NCBI GenBank assembly: GCA_019671005.1
Contig: CM033714.1
Location: 84,683,909-84,747,908, forward strand
Length of the DNA: 64,000 nucleotides
Reading direction: 5' to 3'
Origin: Hibiscus mutabilis
Taxonomy: Eukaryota > Streptophyta > Magnoliopsida > Malvales > Malvaceae
The notes under the pieces are model-generated. The model was not told the DNA's origin, made no database searches, and saw only the letters and a list, made by a program, of their open reading frames with translations. A program made the translations under genes and the position numbers. Below, one piece after another: positions 21,569 through 31,929 of this stretch. How positions within the stretch are numbered: position 1 is the stretch's first letter; the number at the start of each line of letters is the position of its first letter.

Positions 21569-23732
21569 AATGAATCTCTGATAGCAGACTCAGCTTCAGC
21601 TTCAGAATCCGAAACCCGAATCCCAGTTTTCGTTGTAAAGAGAGAGAAAAAAAAATCCAATGTTTGTGAATACAAGCTGCTATATTGATCAACCGATTCA
21701 ATTTATTCAAGTTCACAACTGATGCTAAATGTCACCATTAAAAAACTTGGTGGAATCACTCCAGAGCCATCGAATTTACTGCAACACCTAACCGGCTTTA
21801 AAAATCATTGTGGGATATATCTAAACCCAGCTGTCGTCATAGTGTTTTCTTAATGTCTATATGTGCCTTGAATAATGTAGTTATTGTTGTTACAAGTCTA
21901 AACCCAAGTCTAAATCATTGTCGGATATATCTAAACCCGGCCAAATTGACCCATTCGATTTAGTAAACTCGAAATCAGGGGGAAGGGGGGCCCGGCTTCC
22001 AACAACTTTGCTTTTTCAAGGAAACTTGAATGATTTGGTATAGCAACAGATTTTTTTAACTCTGTTCAACTATAGTGTTTTAGCATGTGAAAGTGATTAT
22101 AATAATGGGGGGAGGGAAATCTTAAAGCTATAATTGAAACTTAAAGATGAATCTAGACATAAATTCTTTTGGTTAAGTTAGTTGGAGATCATATTAATGA
22201 ACAATTCTTCTTCTCCAAAAGTTGCAGTTCCACCAGCTAATCTCTTGGACATGAATAGTATATGGATTGGTCTCAATACCAAACCCTTATACGATTAGAG
22301 TAATACAGGCCGGGGCTAATTCTGACCACAATTGAATGGGCTTAAGTATACAGTTTTTTCTTCTTCAGGAAACAATAAAGAAAACAAGTAAATGTAATTT
22401 TTACCGCTCAATTTTACTCTCTCTTAGGGTAGTCATTCAAGTTCAAAACTTTTCAATGTAATTACTTAAATTTTGATTTGTTTTTGTTCTGGCCACTAGA
22501 CCACTAAATAGTTAATTGTTTTCTATCTATATAAATTTTCCCTTTTTTCTATTTATCTCATTTTTCTTTCGAGTTGTCCATATTTCAACCACCATATGAA
22601 TCTTAAAATTCTTTCATCAGAAAATACTTCAAACTTCATAAATCTAGTACTAAAAGCTTGGGTTTTTGATATTTATTCTAAATTGTGTACCATTGGGTGA
22701 AACTAAAACGAAGTTATGTTCCTCATGTTGAAAGGTTTCTTTTCATCATTGAGATCTTTAAATGATTTTAATAAAATATAATTCAATTTGTATTATTTGT
22801 TCATAATTTTTTTAATTCTTTGATAAAGTACACACGCCTTGCGAACAAAGCTACTCAAACTTAGACCATCTAAGATGAACATCATCATTTGTTCTATTGA
22901 GACCACTCATTGGATTCGAATTTTTATTACAATTTTTTAAATAATAATGGTAAGATAATAATTAATATTATGATACGATCATAAACATGTATATCATGAT
23001 TTATATTCGATACATTTGTGGTTAAAAAAAGTTTATACAAGCATCTTAATTTTAATTTTTAGAGATTTAGTTTAAGAGTTAGAATTTAGAAGTTTATGTT
23101 TAGTGTTGTGTTTAGGATAATATAATTAGAATTCTAAGCCTATACTCTTAAACTCAAAACTCAAAAATATATTTATAAATTCTAAAATTATAACACTTGT
23201 AAAAGACTCTTTTTACCGCTTATGTAATTACCCTTTATATCATTTAGATATGTACATCGTAAAACAAATCTGAACTCGAAAAAAAGTTCTAAAACAAGAA
23301 GGAAATTACTCGAATACCTGAGGGAACCTGAATGCGAGCAGATTCAAACAAAATATTCTAAACCTAAAATAACTCGAATTCTAAAAATTCTGTACCCGAA
23401 AACATCCGACCTGAATCCGTCCAAATAAGCCGGATTGCCGCTTCTAGCTTCGGGTATATTAGCTCCATGATTGGATCGAAACGAATTCAACCAATGAAAC
23501 TGATTTGGGTCTAGGCCCTTGGACAGTTTGAAATATCAATATCCCTCAATCCAGTTAAACCCAGATTGGACTCAGCAACAAGTTCAATTCAATCTCTGTA
23601 CCCGACCCATCACATTCCATCTCTACCCGAAGCCATTTGAGGTAGAACTAGACACTGGTGTAGCTCTAAAAGACATCCGGATAAGAAAAACTGAAAAAAA
23701 AAAAAAAAAACAGACACAGCTTGCCGAGAACA
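21569..23732. other. Intergenic region between IPGA1-like and bL34c genes
   Basis: The first few hundred bases are presumably the IPGA1-like 3' UTR. The rest is AT-rich, with MITE-like text at 22420-22530 ('agtcattcaagttcaaaac'). An open frame at 23519-23779 overlaps the bL34c start in another frame and has no recognisable domain; that stretch is more likely bL34c promoter and leader. Confidence 0.5.
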
Positions 23733-24259
23733 ATGGCTTCAATGTCTGTAATAACATCACCTCAATGGCTCACGACTAATTCCATAAGAACCCACATCCC
23801 TTCAGCTTCCCTCACACTCTCAACTAGCTCAAGAAGATCAATTTCCATCTCCCCCAAAGCTCGCCCTTCCCTTCTTCACTGCTCCTTTCTCCCTTCCTCC
23901 TCTTCATCTCCCTCCTTCCCTTCTTCCTTTTCAGGTAATCAGATTTCCTACTCTGATTCTTTAACCATTTCTTTAAATGGGTATTAATTTCGGATTTGTT
24001 GGTAGGGTTGTCTTTGGGGACTGATTTTGGTTCAAATAACGGGCTGAGGAATGAGAAAAAGCGAGGCTTGGTGGTCAGGGCCGGAAAGGCTGCTCTTTGT
24101 CAAACCAAGAGGAACAGGTCCCGGAAATCTCTGGCTCGAACTCATGGATTCCGTAGAAGAATGAGAACCACAAGTGGGAGAGCTATTCTGAAACGTAGAC
24201 GTGCTAAGGGCCGGAAGGTTCTTTGCACCAAATCGAATCCCAACAGTGGGAAGCGCTAA
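23733..24259 (+). CDS. RPL34: Plastid 50S ribosomal protein bL34c (nuclear-encoded)
   Basis: Two exons: 23733-23934 and 24006-24259, joined in phase 1 by a gtaatc donor and a gttggtag acceptor, giving 151 aa. Residues 1 to about 92 form a Ser/Thr/Pro-rich, acid-poor chloroplast transit peptide. The mature protein, from about GLVVRAGKAALC, carries the bL34 signature: basic RNRSRKSLARTHGFRRRM, then TTSGRAILKRRRAKGRKVL (residues about 104-142), with a short plant extension ending NPNSGKR. It is an ortholog of Arabidopsis AT1G29070 (157 aa). The protein is a small rRNA-binding component of the chloroplast large subunit. The ATG in ACAATGGCTTC gives the canonical MAS- transit peptide start; an upstream in-frame near-cognate codon at 23721 is not favoured. 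Intact. Confidence 0.96.
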
Positions 24260-25640
24260 ACTTTCTCTTTCTTTTTTGTGTTTTGGTTTGCAGTTTTCCA
24301 TGAATGTGATGTCTTTTTATGATGTTCAGAGGATAATTTAGGCAAGAACTTTGTCAAATGCTTGTTTTGTTGGTTCAGTTGTGCAATATTCATTGATCGA
24401 AACCCTCTTTTTCATGGTCTTATTCGATTGAGTGCTTTGTCTAATTGGTTACTTGGCATTTATGGATATCTGTTGAATAATTTGTTCGAACAGTTTACTT
24501 GCAAAATGTATAAGCTTTAGTCTGTTTTTGTTACATATGTTCAGTTAATGGTATATATGTAGCTTGATTCATGTTTGTGTGTCCATCGGTAACGCTAAGC
24601 ATTAGTTTCAGTCATCTGGCTATTCCATTTCCATGTTCGAGTAATTTGGAAGTTGATATGAATGGATGTTAGCTACTAATGTGATAAGTATGTTAGATTC
24701 GTATGGTAGATGTATAATAATCCTATGAAATTGGAATATCTGTTAGTGGATGAAGTTCCATGAGTGATCCGTTGTTTTGTTGTCGAAAATGAAGAATGGA
24801 AGAAGCTGTTTGAGTCTTCTCTGTATCACGTTGTTAATGGAAATAGTACCATTTAGTTTATGCTTTATGCAATGAAAGTAGGAACAAAGAAGCCATGTTT
24901 CATGATTTGTTATACAGAAGAGTTCTGCTTATCTGCCTGCATTGGAACATTAGTCTCCCAAAAATAAGTTTGCCTTGTAGCCTAGCTTTCCTGGTTTTAG
25001 TCCTTCCCCTACTCTTGATGATTTCATATTTTCTGGATACCTCGTATGTATCGAAAAATATGGCTCTCTCCATTTCCATTCTTCGAGGAAATTGTTAGCC
25101 TTTCCAAAAGCCTTGGTTGGATGCCGGATGTTTCGGATGTTGATATTTTTCTTTTGGCTAAATCATTGATTTATTGAATGGAGCATAGATGGAAGTGCAA
25201 CACCAAGTATAAGTCAGATGGAACTCAATCCAGTCCATTTCGGATGTTCATGTATTGTCTCCAGAAACTAGAATTGTTTATAGATGGGGTCTCCAAAGAG
25301 TGCTTATTGCCATTGAAAATAGTTAGAACCTTCATATTTTAATTATACGTTATCAATCTCATATATTTGTATGTATCAAACATGATATATTCAAGCTTTA
25401 AGTATGCTAAGGCTATGTTGGCTATTTTTTTTTGACAAATTCTATCTAATCTTAATCCTACTCAGAGGGGAGGAGGAGGGGGTGTTCTTAGTGGGTCTAG
25501 AATCCATATTTAAAAGAAATGAGAGAATAAAAATGAACAGCTTAACTAACTGGCTAAATGTACTTATATTGGCTATTAAGTCATCGAGGTATAATCATTC
25601 TATTTGTTTCTATGACATAGTTATATAATGGAGTATTGCT
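24260..25640. other. Intergenic; 3' UTR of bL34c then no recognisable gene
   Basis: Open frames at 24895-25098 and 25404-25628 have no recognisable domain, splice context or conserved motif. No structured repeat detected. Confidence 0.4.
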
Positions 25641-25900
25641 TTTTTGAATAGCGATATTGTTCTATACGAGCTCCCGATATTATGTGATTGGCCTATGTGG
25701 CATAGATTGGGATTTGAGGACCCAATATTATATGTTTGGCCTATGTGACATGGGTTGGCTAAAGAGCACCCAACAGATTAGCTGATGAGTTCCCGGTTAT
25801 ATGTAATATTATACGGTCATGTGTGGTGCGAGTATTATCTGAATACCTTATGTTTGATTCATAACAATGATATTTGATTGTGATACATTGCTTGTTGATG
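25641..25900. repeat. Short tandem duplication of unknown origin
   Basis: Two adjacent ~48-bp diverged units: 'cccgatattatgtgattggcc...ggcatagattgg' (from 25675) and 'cccaatattatatgtttggcc...gacatgggttgg' (from 25721). The text looks like an LTR internal repeat, but no LTR ends were found. An 18-bp block at 25801-25818 recurs exactly at 27271-27288. Confidence 0.4.
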
Positions 25901-27240
25901 CTTGTCGAATAGTGATGCAATTTAGAGCAAATATATACTCGTTGAATTAAGTAATAAAGTGATAGAGTAGAGTGTCGAACCCATGAGGATTAGATCAATA
26001 ACTAAGAAGTTATTGAACTTAAGAATGTTTGTGCAAGCAATGGTTGTTGAATTGTCAAAACTAAAAACAATTAAAGTAAAGGTAGCTATGATTAAGACAA
26101 ACAGATGCTGCAACTAATAATAGATAATTATGAAGGCTGAGTTTATTGCTAAGGATCTATGTTTGATTACTTATTTCAATGCTATAACGACTGAAAATAC
26201 ATGTATACATAAACCATTAAGATCTTTACCTACTCGACAGGATTTTCTAATGAACTTCTGGCTCTCTCGATGCCTAAAAGTTAATAACATTGAAGCTAAG
26301 GTGATACATGTCTGCATGAACCTTAACAACTCTATTATTTGTTTAAGAACTCTATCTTAGTCGTTGAAACTCTAAACTTATGTCTAAGCCGGATTAAGAC
26401 TAAGTTAACAACTTAGCTCCAATGTTCACGTTTGTTTAACCTAACTCTCTCAATATTAAGCCACAAATCAATAGTTAAAAGGACTGTCTCGATAGCTCTT
26501 ACATAACTACGCAGGTAGAACGATGAATAGAACAGATAAAAGGAAACAAACTATAGCCTTAAAATAAAGTATTCAAAACATAAAGTCCTATAAAGCAATA
26601 AACCCAACTAAAGTATTTAGCTCATGCTTGAGCCTAAAACATCCATAATAAAATAATAAAAGTACGGCAATTTATCAAGCAAGGGATAGAAATGGGCCAA
26701 GCGTCCTCGACGATCTTCCTCCATGCTATCCAACTATTGCTGCAGATCCTCCACTCCTTCTGCCTCTCCCGATGGCGTCTTTCGTGTGAAGATTCCTCTA
26801 GCTTTGACTCTGGTGGTTCTACGAATTCTAAAGACTAGGAATGTTGTCTAAAATTGAGCTCTCTTGAATTGTTGTCCAAGTCTCCCTTATATAGGCGGTA
26901 AAACTAGGGTTTTAAAACCCTAAAGCGCGCTCAACCTCATTAAAAAGGGCCATTGATTTCCCAATATCTTTTAATATTTTGTATCTAGGAGAAAGTCCGT
27001 GTGGGTCAAAGCGGATTCGTCTCTAGCATTCCTCAAGCATCCACTAGGTTACTGCACGTGTACCACAAAACACTACCTTTAATTCCCATAAAAACACCAA
27101 AAAATATAACATTTAAGCACATGTAGTGTAACTCACTATTTACATGCAAACTATATGCAATCTAACCTAAATACAACTAAATGAGTTTGAAAACAAGCAA
27201 AAGTCAAATAAAAAATGTATGCAAAATATGATATTTACAC
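25901..27240 (-). mobile_element. Non-coding TATA-bearing element, second member of the family of element C
   Basis: Read on the minus strand, a promoter-like CCTATATAAGGGAGAC (near 26885-26900) is followed by conserved islands shared with 41259-42787. One is 'taatccggcttagacataag' then 'tttcaacgactaag' (26357-26400), against 'taatccgacttaggaataag' then 'tttcaacggctaag' at 42228-42270. Another is a 3' block with 'cctcatgggttcgacactct' (25960-25990), in the place of 'ccctgtggagacgatatct' at 42708-42726. No reading frame of note. The ends are approximate, and no TSD was resolved. Confidence 0.55.
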
Positions 27241-27288
27241 AGTCATATATTACTTCTTCATGTTATGATTATGTAATATTATACGGTC

Positions 27289-27500
27289 GTGGTGTTCTCC
27301 ACTCCGGTTTCTTGAAATTTAATGTTGATGGTGTTGTCTCAAGAAGTTTCAATGCTGCTGGGATTGGTGGGATATTAAGAGATAGCTCGGGTAGCATTCT
27401 AGTTCGCTTCTCTAAGTCGGTGGGGTTAATAGACACAAGTGCGAAATTTATGGCTGTCAAAGAAGCGTGTCTTATTTTCAGAGCATCCAAGTGGCTAAAT
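27289..27500 (+). pseudogene. LINE RNase H domain, 5' half (split)
   Basis: Encodes the first half of the RNase H domain typical of plant L1-type LINE polyproteins: GFLKFNVDGV (first catalytic Asp), AAGIGGILRDSSG, then SAKFMAVKEACL followed by FRASKW. The usual catalytic Glu in the 'AELLAVKEA' motif reads Lys here (AKFMAVKEA). The frame is cut after TGGCTAAAT by the Copia insertion and resumes at 52418. The element is 5'-truncated: nothing of the reverse transcriptase is seen upstream. Confidence 0.8.
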
Positions 27501-27970
27501 TGTTAAAACCAAACCATAATTAATATGTACCCAGGATCTATCATGTCATATCATCAAGAACAATAAATTGAATAAACTAAATGCGGAAGCGTACCTGAAT
27601 TCATTGATAGACTGAAAACCTTGAATCCTTTGATGAAGATCACCTAAAAGATGGTTGTGATCTTCCAAGAAGATAGGTTAGCCCTTGTCGTAAAAACTCT
27701 CTGACGGGGAGAAGAGTAATATAAGTTAACCTATTTCTTGGAGACCACTACCTCTTTATATAGTTGATTGTTAAATCAACAATTAAATATTTATAACTCT
27801 GCCCCTCATTGAATTATAAATATATCTTATGGTATCTACACTTTTATTTCCATGACACTTTAATACCTATGACACGCCTAACATAATTGGTCACTTGATT
27901 TTGTGTCATACTTTATAATAGCATCCTACATTTTACATATGTGCCCACAATTACAGATTTTAATCCAACA
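27501..27970 (-). repeat. 3' LTR of the Copia element
   Basis: Begins TGTTAAAACC and ends AATCCAACA on the plus strand; 470 bp. Matches 51994-52412 with many substitutions and several indels (for example 'ttcttggagaccactacc' and 'acatatgtgcccacaattac' are missing from the right copy), so the insertion is old. Confidence 0.9.
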
Positions 27971-28429
27971 ATCTCTCACTTGGGCAACATATGTTTCCTG
28001 ATAAATGTACAACTTTATGAGCTCAAAATTTGCTATTATATAATAGGTATTCTATAACAATCTCTTCTATCAACTATATCCATATGGGATCAAAGTAGCT
28101 TTTGCCATATCAATCATGACTAGACCCATCAATGTTCACATATACATATATAGTTAAATGAAATATATCAATCATGGATGCGTAGCATGAAAAATTACAT
28201 GAAATATGAACCAAACATGTCTATTTCCAACTGGTCCTCCTAAACCTTAGTGAGATCAAACTTTACTGAATTCAGAGTGTGCATAAACCAAAAGAACTTT
28301 ATTTTTGTAGAAAACAATCTTAAAATAACTTTAAACTAAAGTAATCGAAATTGTGCCTAAAACGAGTAAGCATTTTTCAAAATTACAAACTCCCACTAAA
28401 ACTGAATATCCTTAAATAAAATTACACCC

Positions 28430-29700
28430 ACATGAGTAGTGTGCTCATGAAAGACCTAGGGTGACAGTTTCTTAATAAGTGCGCAATTATGGAGTTTGTA
28501 CCAACATGCTCTATAGATGCACAACCACTCTGAATTTTCTTTAACGGCCAGGAACTAAATATTTATGTGCTTTAATTTTGAAGTGTTCCTATTTTTATAG
28601 AATAAATGAATGCATATTTATTGTCACAAAATAATTGAATTTGTGATTCTATTCAATCTATAATTAGAAGCCCATGTGACAAAATTCTTTTGCATCAATA
28701 TTCTAATAGAACCGAAGTCTATAAACTTGATGATTTCTAACTTACCAGAACTCTGATATGTGAGTATGTAAATTTTGTTCTCTAAAGATATCACATAACC
28801 CTATTAGCTACTATCCAATGGTTCAAACTAGAATTACTTAAATATTTATCTAACATTCCAACAATGTACGGAATATCTAAACGCAAACATGCTTGAACGT
28901 GAATTAGATTCTCAATAGCTTATGCGTATGGAATCATTTGAATTTTCTAAATTTCAAGGTTACTTTTAGGGCATTAAGTAAGACTAAACTTGTCTTCTTT
29001 AGCAATATGTGTATCACTTGGTTTACTCCCACTGAACTTGTAGTATATACAATTGTGAACCAAATTTATCTCAAATCTGAATGAGATAATCAATATGAAA
29101 TTTATAATTTCATTAATGAGAGTCTTAATTAAGCTCATAGATGAATTTATTTAATTTACATATCATTGATTTTGTGTCATCAGACACAAATTTATGATCG
29201 TACCATATAATTCGTTTCTTCAATGTCGCCATTGAAAAAACACAAACTTAACATCCATCTTATGTAGCTCAATATTAAAATAAGCAATAAGTGTCATGAT
29301 TATCTTGAAAGAATCTTTCAATAAAACTTGAGAGAAAGTCTCTACAAAATCAATATTTTCTTTTAGAGTATATCATTTAGATACAAGACATGTCTTATAC
29401 TTATCCACATTATCATTTGCATCCCTCTTGGTTTTAAATATCTATTTACAACTACTTGGTTTGCACCTTCAAATAATGGGACAATTTCCTAAACTTTATT
29501 GTCTTGCATAAAATATACTCTTGTTGAATGACATCAATCCACTTTTGAGAGTTAGAACTTTTTATGGTTTGATGAAAAATGATTAGGTCATTTTCAATCA
29601 TTCTATTGTTATCCTTATTTTCTTGAAGACATACAATGTAATAATCTGAAATAGCATTTCTCATTTCTCTCGTGAACCTCTTTAACAACACATGTTTTTG
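28430..29700 (-). pseudogene. Copia reverse transcriptase and RNase H remnants
   Basis: On the minus strand, 29691-29452 encodes the RT N-terminal text typical of Copia (RNAISDYYIV, then SNSQKWIDVIQQEY). Further on, 28960-28780 has CPKSNLEI, IPYA, LDIPYIVGMLDKYLSN (RT/RNase H connection), and 28690-28430 has RNase H text with FCDNKYA and FLAVKENSEW. Many stops and frameshifts are present. Integrase and most of the RT core are not seen, so a large internal deletion preceded decay. Confidence 0.75.
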
Positions 29701-30162
29701 AGGTTGTTGAGTTTGTTCTTCTAAAATAATTACCTTTTCTAGAATATGAGTTGCTCAACATTGTCTTGGTGAGGTACTTTATTCACTTCTTGATTAATGA
29801 TATGTGTGAAAACCTAAACATCGTCAAAAGTGATAGTAGGAATTAAATTGTAATCCAATTCCTCCTCAATAGCAATGTATCTAACCTTATTTATCCCTCC
29901 AAACTCAACATCCTAAAAATGTTATAAATCTCTCCTTAAAATAATCCTAATTGTGGGATCATAAAATTTAAAGCCCATGGATCACTCAAAATAACCGAAG
30001 TAGTTGCTCACTTTTGAAGTTTAATTTCTTCACATGTGTCCTAACTTATTACAAAAGAATCAACCATTTGTAACTTATTTTTGTTTCTTTTGAGTTGGAC
30101 CCATAACAACTTTATTCTAATATTTTTTATTGCCCTTATTTTTAGAGACGCTAACTAAATAA
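29701..30162 (-). pseudogene. Copia gag-pol junction remnant
   Basis: Highly degenerate. The minus strand near 30000-30100 resembles the region around the gag zinc knuckle but is broken by stops. It ends at the chromovirus A insertion (TSD AATAA, 30158-30162); gag continues at 49350. Confidence 0.45.
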
Positions 30163-30421
30163 TGTAACGACCCAGATTTCATAATCCAAAGGGTCGTAAC
30201 CTGAAGCATGTGTTTCGTGCTTGGGCTAAAGAAAGGGGTCCATTTGATTTTGAGTTAGCCTTGGTGGGCTTCCTTCCTTGGGTCTTAGGTTTGGGTTGGA
30301 TGGGTTGGGAGGAAGAAGGAGGGCAAGGGAGTAATTTCCCTAATTTAAACAGAAAAGCTGATTTCTCTTTATTATTTCCCCTGCAAGTTTGGTGGATGAT
30401 ATCACCATTGCCTTTTGCTCC

Positions 30422-30466
30422 ATTCTTCTTCTTCTTCTTCTTCTTCTTCTTCTTCTTCTTCTTCAT
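30422..30466 (+). repeat. (CTT)n microsatellite in the 5' LTR
   Basis: About 14 uninterrupted TTC/CTT repeats. The equivalent place in the right LTR (47402-47422) has only four plus a broken one. Confidence 0.95.
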
Positions 30467-31095
30467 TCCTCCCTTCAAGAGCCCATATTAAAGGTGCAAT
30501 TTTTTGTAGTTTTGGAAGCAAATCTTGAAATTTTAGTTTCGAAAAGTGTTATCAGCTTGCAAGGATCTATATTTCAAGGTAAGTTTGAAGGGGTTTGGTA
30601 GAGTGTGGGAATTATGAGTTTTGGTGGGGGTGAGCTTAAGAACGAGAATGGGAGTTTTTAACTCCATTTCCCACTGAAAATCACATATTTAATTCCTTTT
30701 AATCTGCCAACAACATTGTAACTCATTTTACGTCTTCTTGTAGAGAAGGAGGTTGGAGAGGCATCTAAGGCAAAAGGGAAGAGCGATGCTTGAAGCTTGT
30801 GGGTTGGTGCTTTCTTCTCAATTTTAAATCAAGTTTAGTACACTACTAACTCGTTTGTGGTCCTAGAAATCATGAATTGGATTGTCTTGTAGCTTGGTTG
30901 ACATTTTTGGTTGTTTGAATGCTTAGAGCCTCTAAAATGGTAATTATTAATATTGATGTTAAACTGGCTAAAATTTGGTAGGAAACCACTTAAAACACCT
31001 TCCATAACTTGTAGTTTCAGTTAGGGGTTGTGCTTTTGGGTTTTAAGGACATTGAAAGTGATTTATGAACTCTAGAAAATAAATTATGGGTTCGA

Positions 31096-31372
31096 GTATC
31101 GATACAGGTGTAGGCGTATCGATACCCTGTGTTAATTCTTAAAGAACACAAACATTTTGTGAAGGGCGTATCGATACACCTAAAGGGGTATCGATACCAT
31201 TTCCTTATCCGAATTCTAGTAGCCAATTTTGGTATCGATACACCTTTAAGTACACGTCCTTGTGTATCAGTAGAGGGTTGTTTATATAAAACACTGCGGC
31301 CTGGTATCGATACGCTTGGAGGCGTATCGATACAAAGGGGTGTATCGATACCCTTAAGGGGTGTATCGATAC
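31096..31372. repeat. Cluster of nine GTATCGATAC palindromes
   Basis: Perfect 10-bp palindromes start at 31096, 31116, 31168, 31188, 31232, 31304, 31324, 31342 and 31363. The right LTR keeps five intact (48067, 48139, 48183, 48250, 48288) plus mutated ones (CTATCGATGC, GTATCGGTAT). The common core is TATCGATA. Confidence 0.95.
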
Positions 31373-31929
31373 CATCTGGGTAATCTGCTTGAAAACATAA
31401 GATTTGAGTTTGAAGGGCTTATAATTTGAGGACTAAGGCCCGGTGGGCCTCTAAAGTGGTAAAATGAATAGTAAAATCAAGAAACTAAAGTTTAAACCTC
31501 ATATAGGTAATAACTTAATTAAAGACCTTGGGTGATTTGAAGTGTTGTATGTTTAAGGATCCTTGGTGGATCGAATAGTGAACATATGTCACGTAAGGGC
31601 ATTATTATGGTTGAGTCACCTTGTTGATGGTGTTCTGAATACCCATGAGAAAAGAGAGTGTTACAGCACCATGGTCAAGACTTCTGACTGTATGAACCTG
31701 AGGCTTAGTGGGACCAAGACTTATTCGAAGGCTCGAGGAGAGACTTTGAGCATGAGTGTGCGTACCCGATGCTCTGTGGAACCGAGCCTCACTCAGAGTG
31801 TGTGTACTAGATGCTTAGTCGAACTGGGCCTCACTCCAGGTTTGTTGATTTTATGTATATGGTTGATATGTGAGACTCTTTACCTCCTATTGTTGATATG
31901 TATTGAGACGGCTAGGGTTTGGGACGCAT

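Noticed and set aside
23519..23779. 86-aa open frame overlapping the bL34c start
   Set aside because: Different frame from bL34c, no domain; best read as its promoter and leader.
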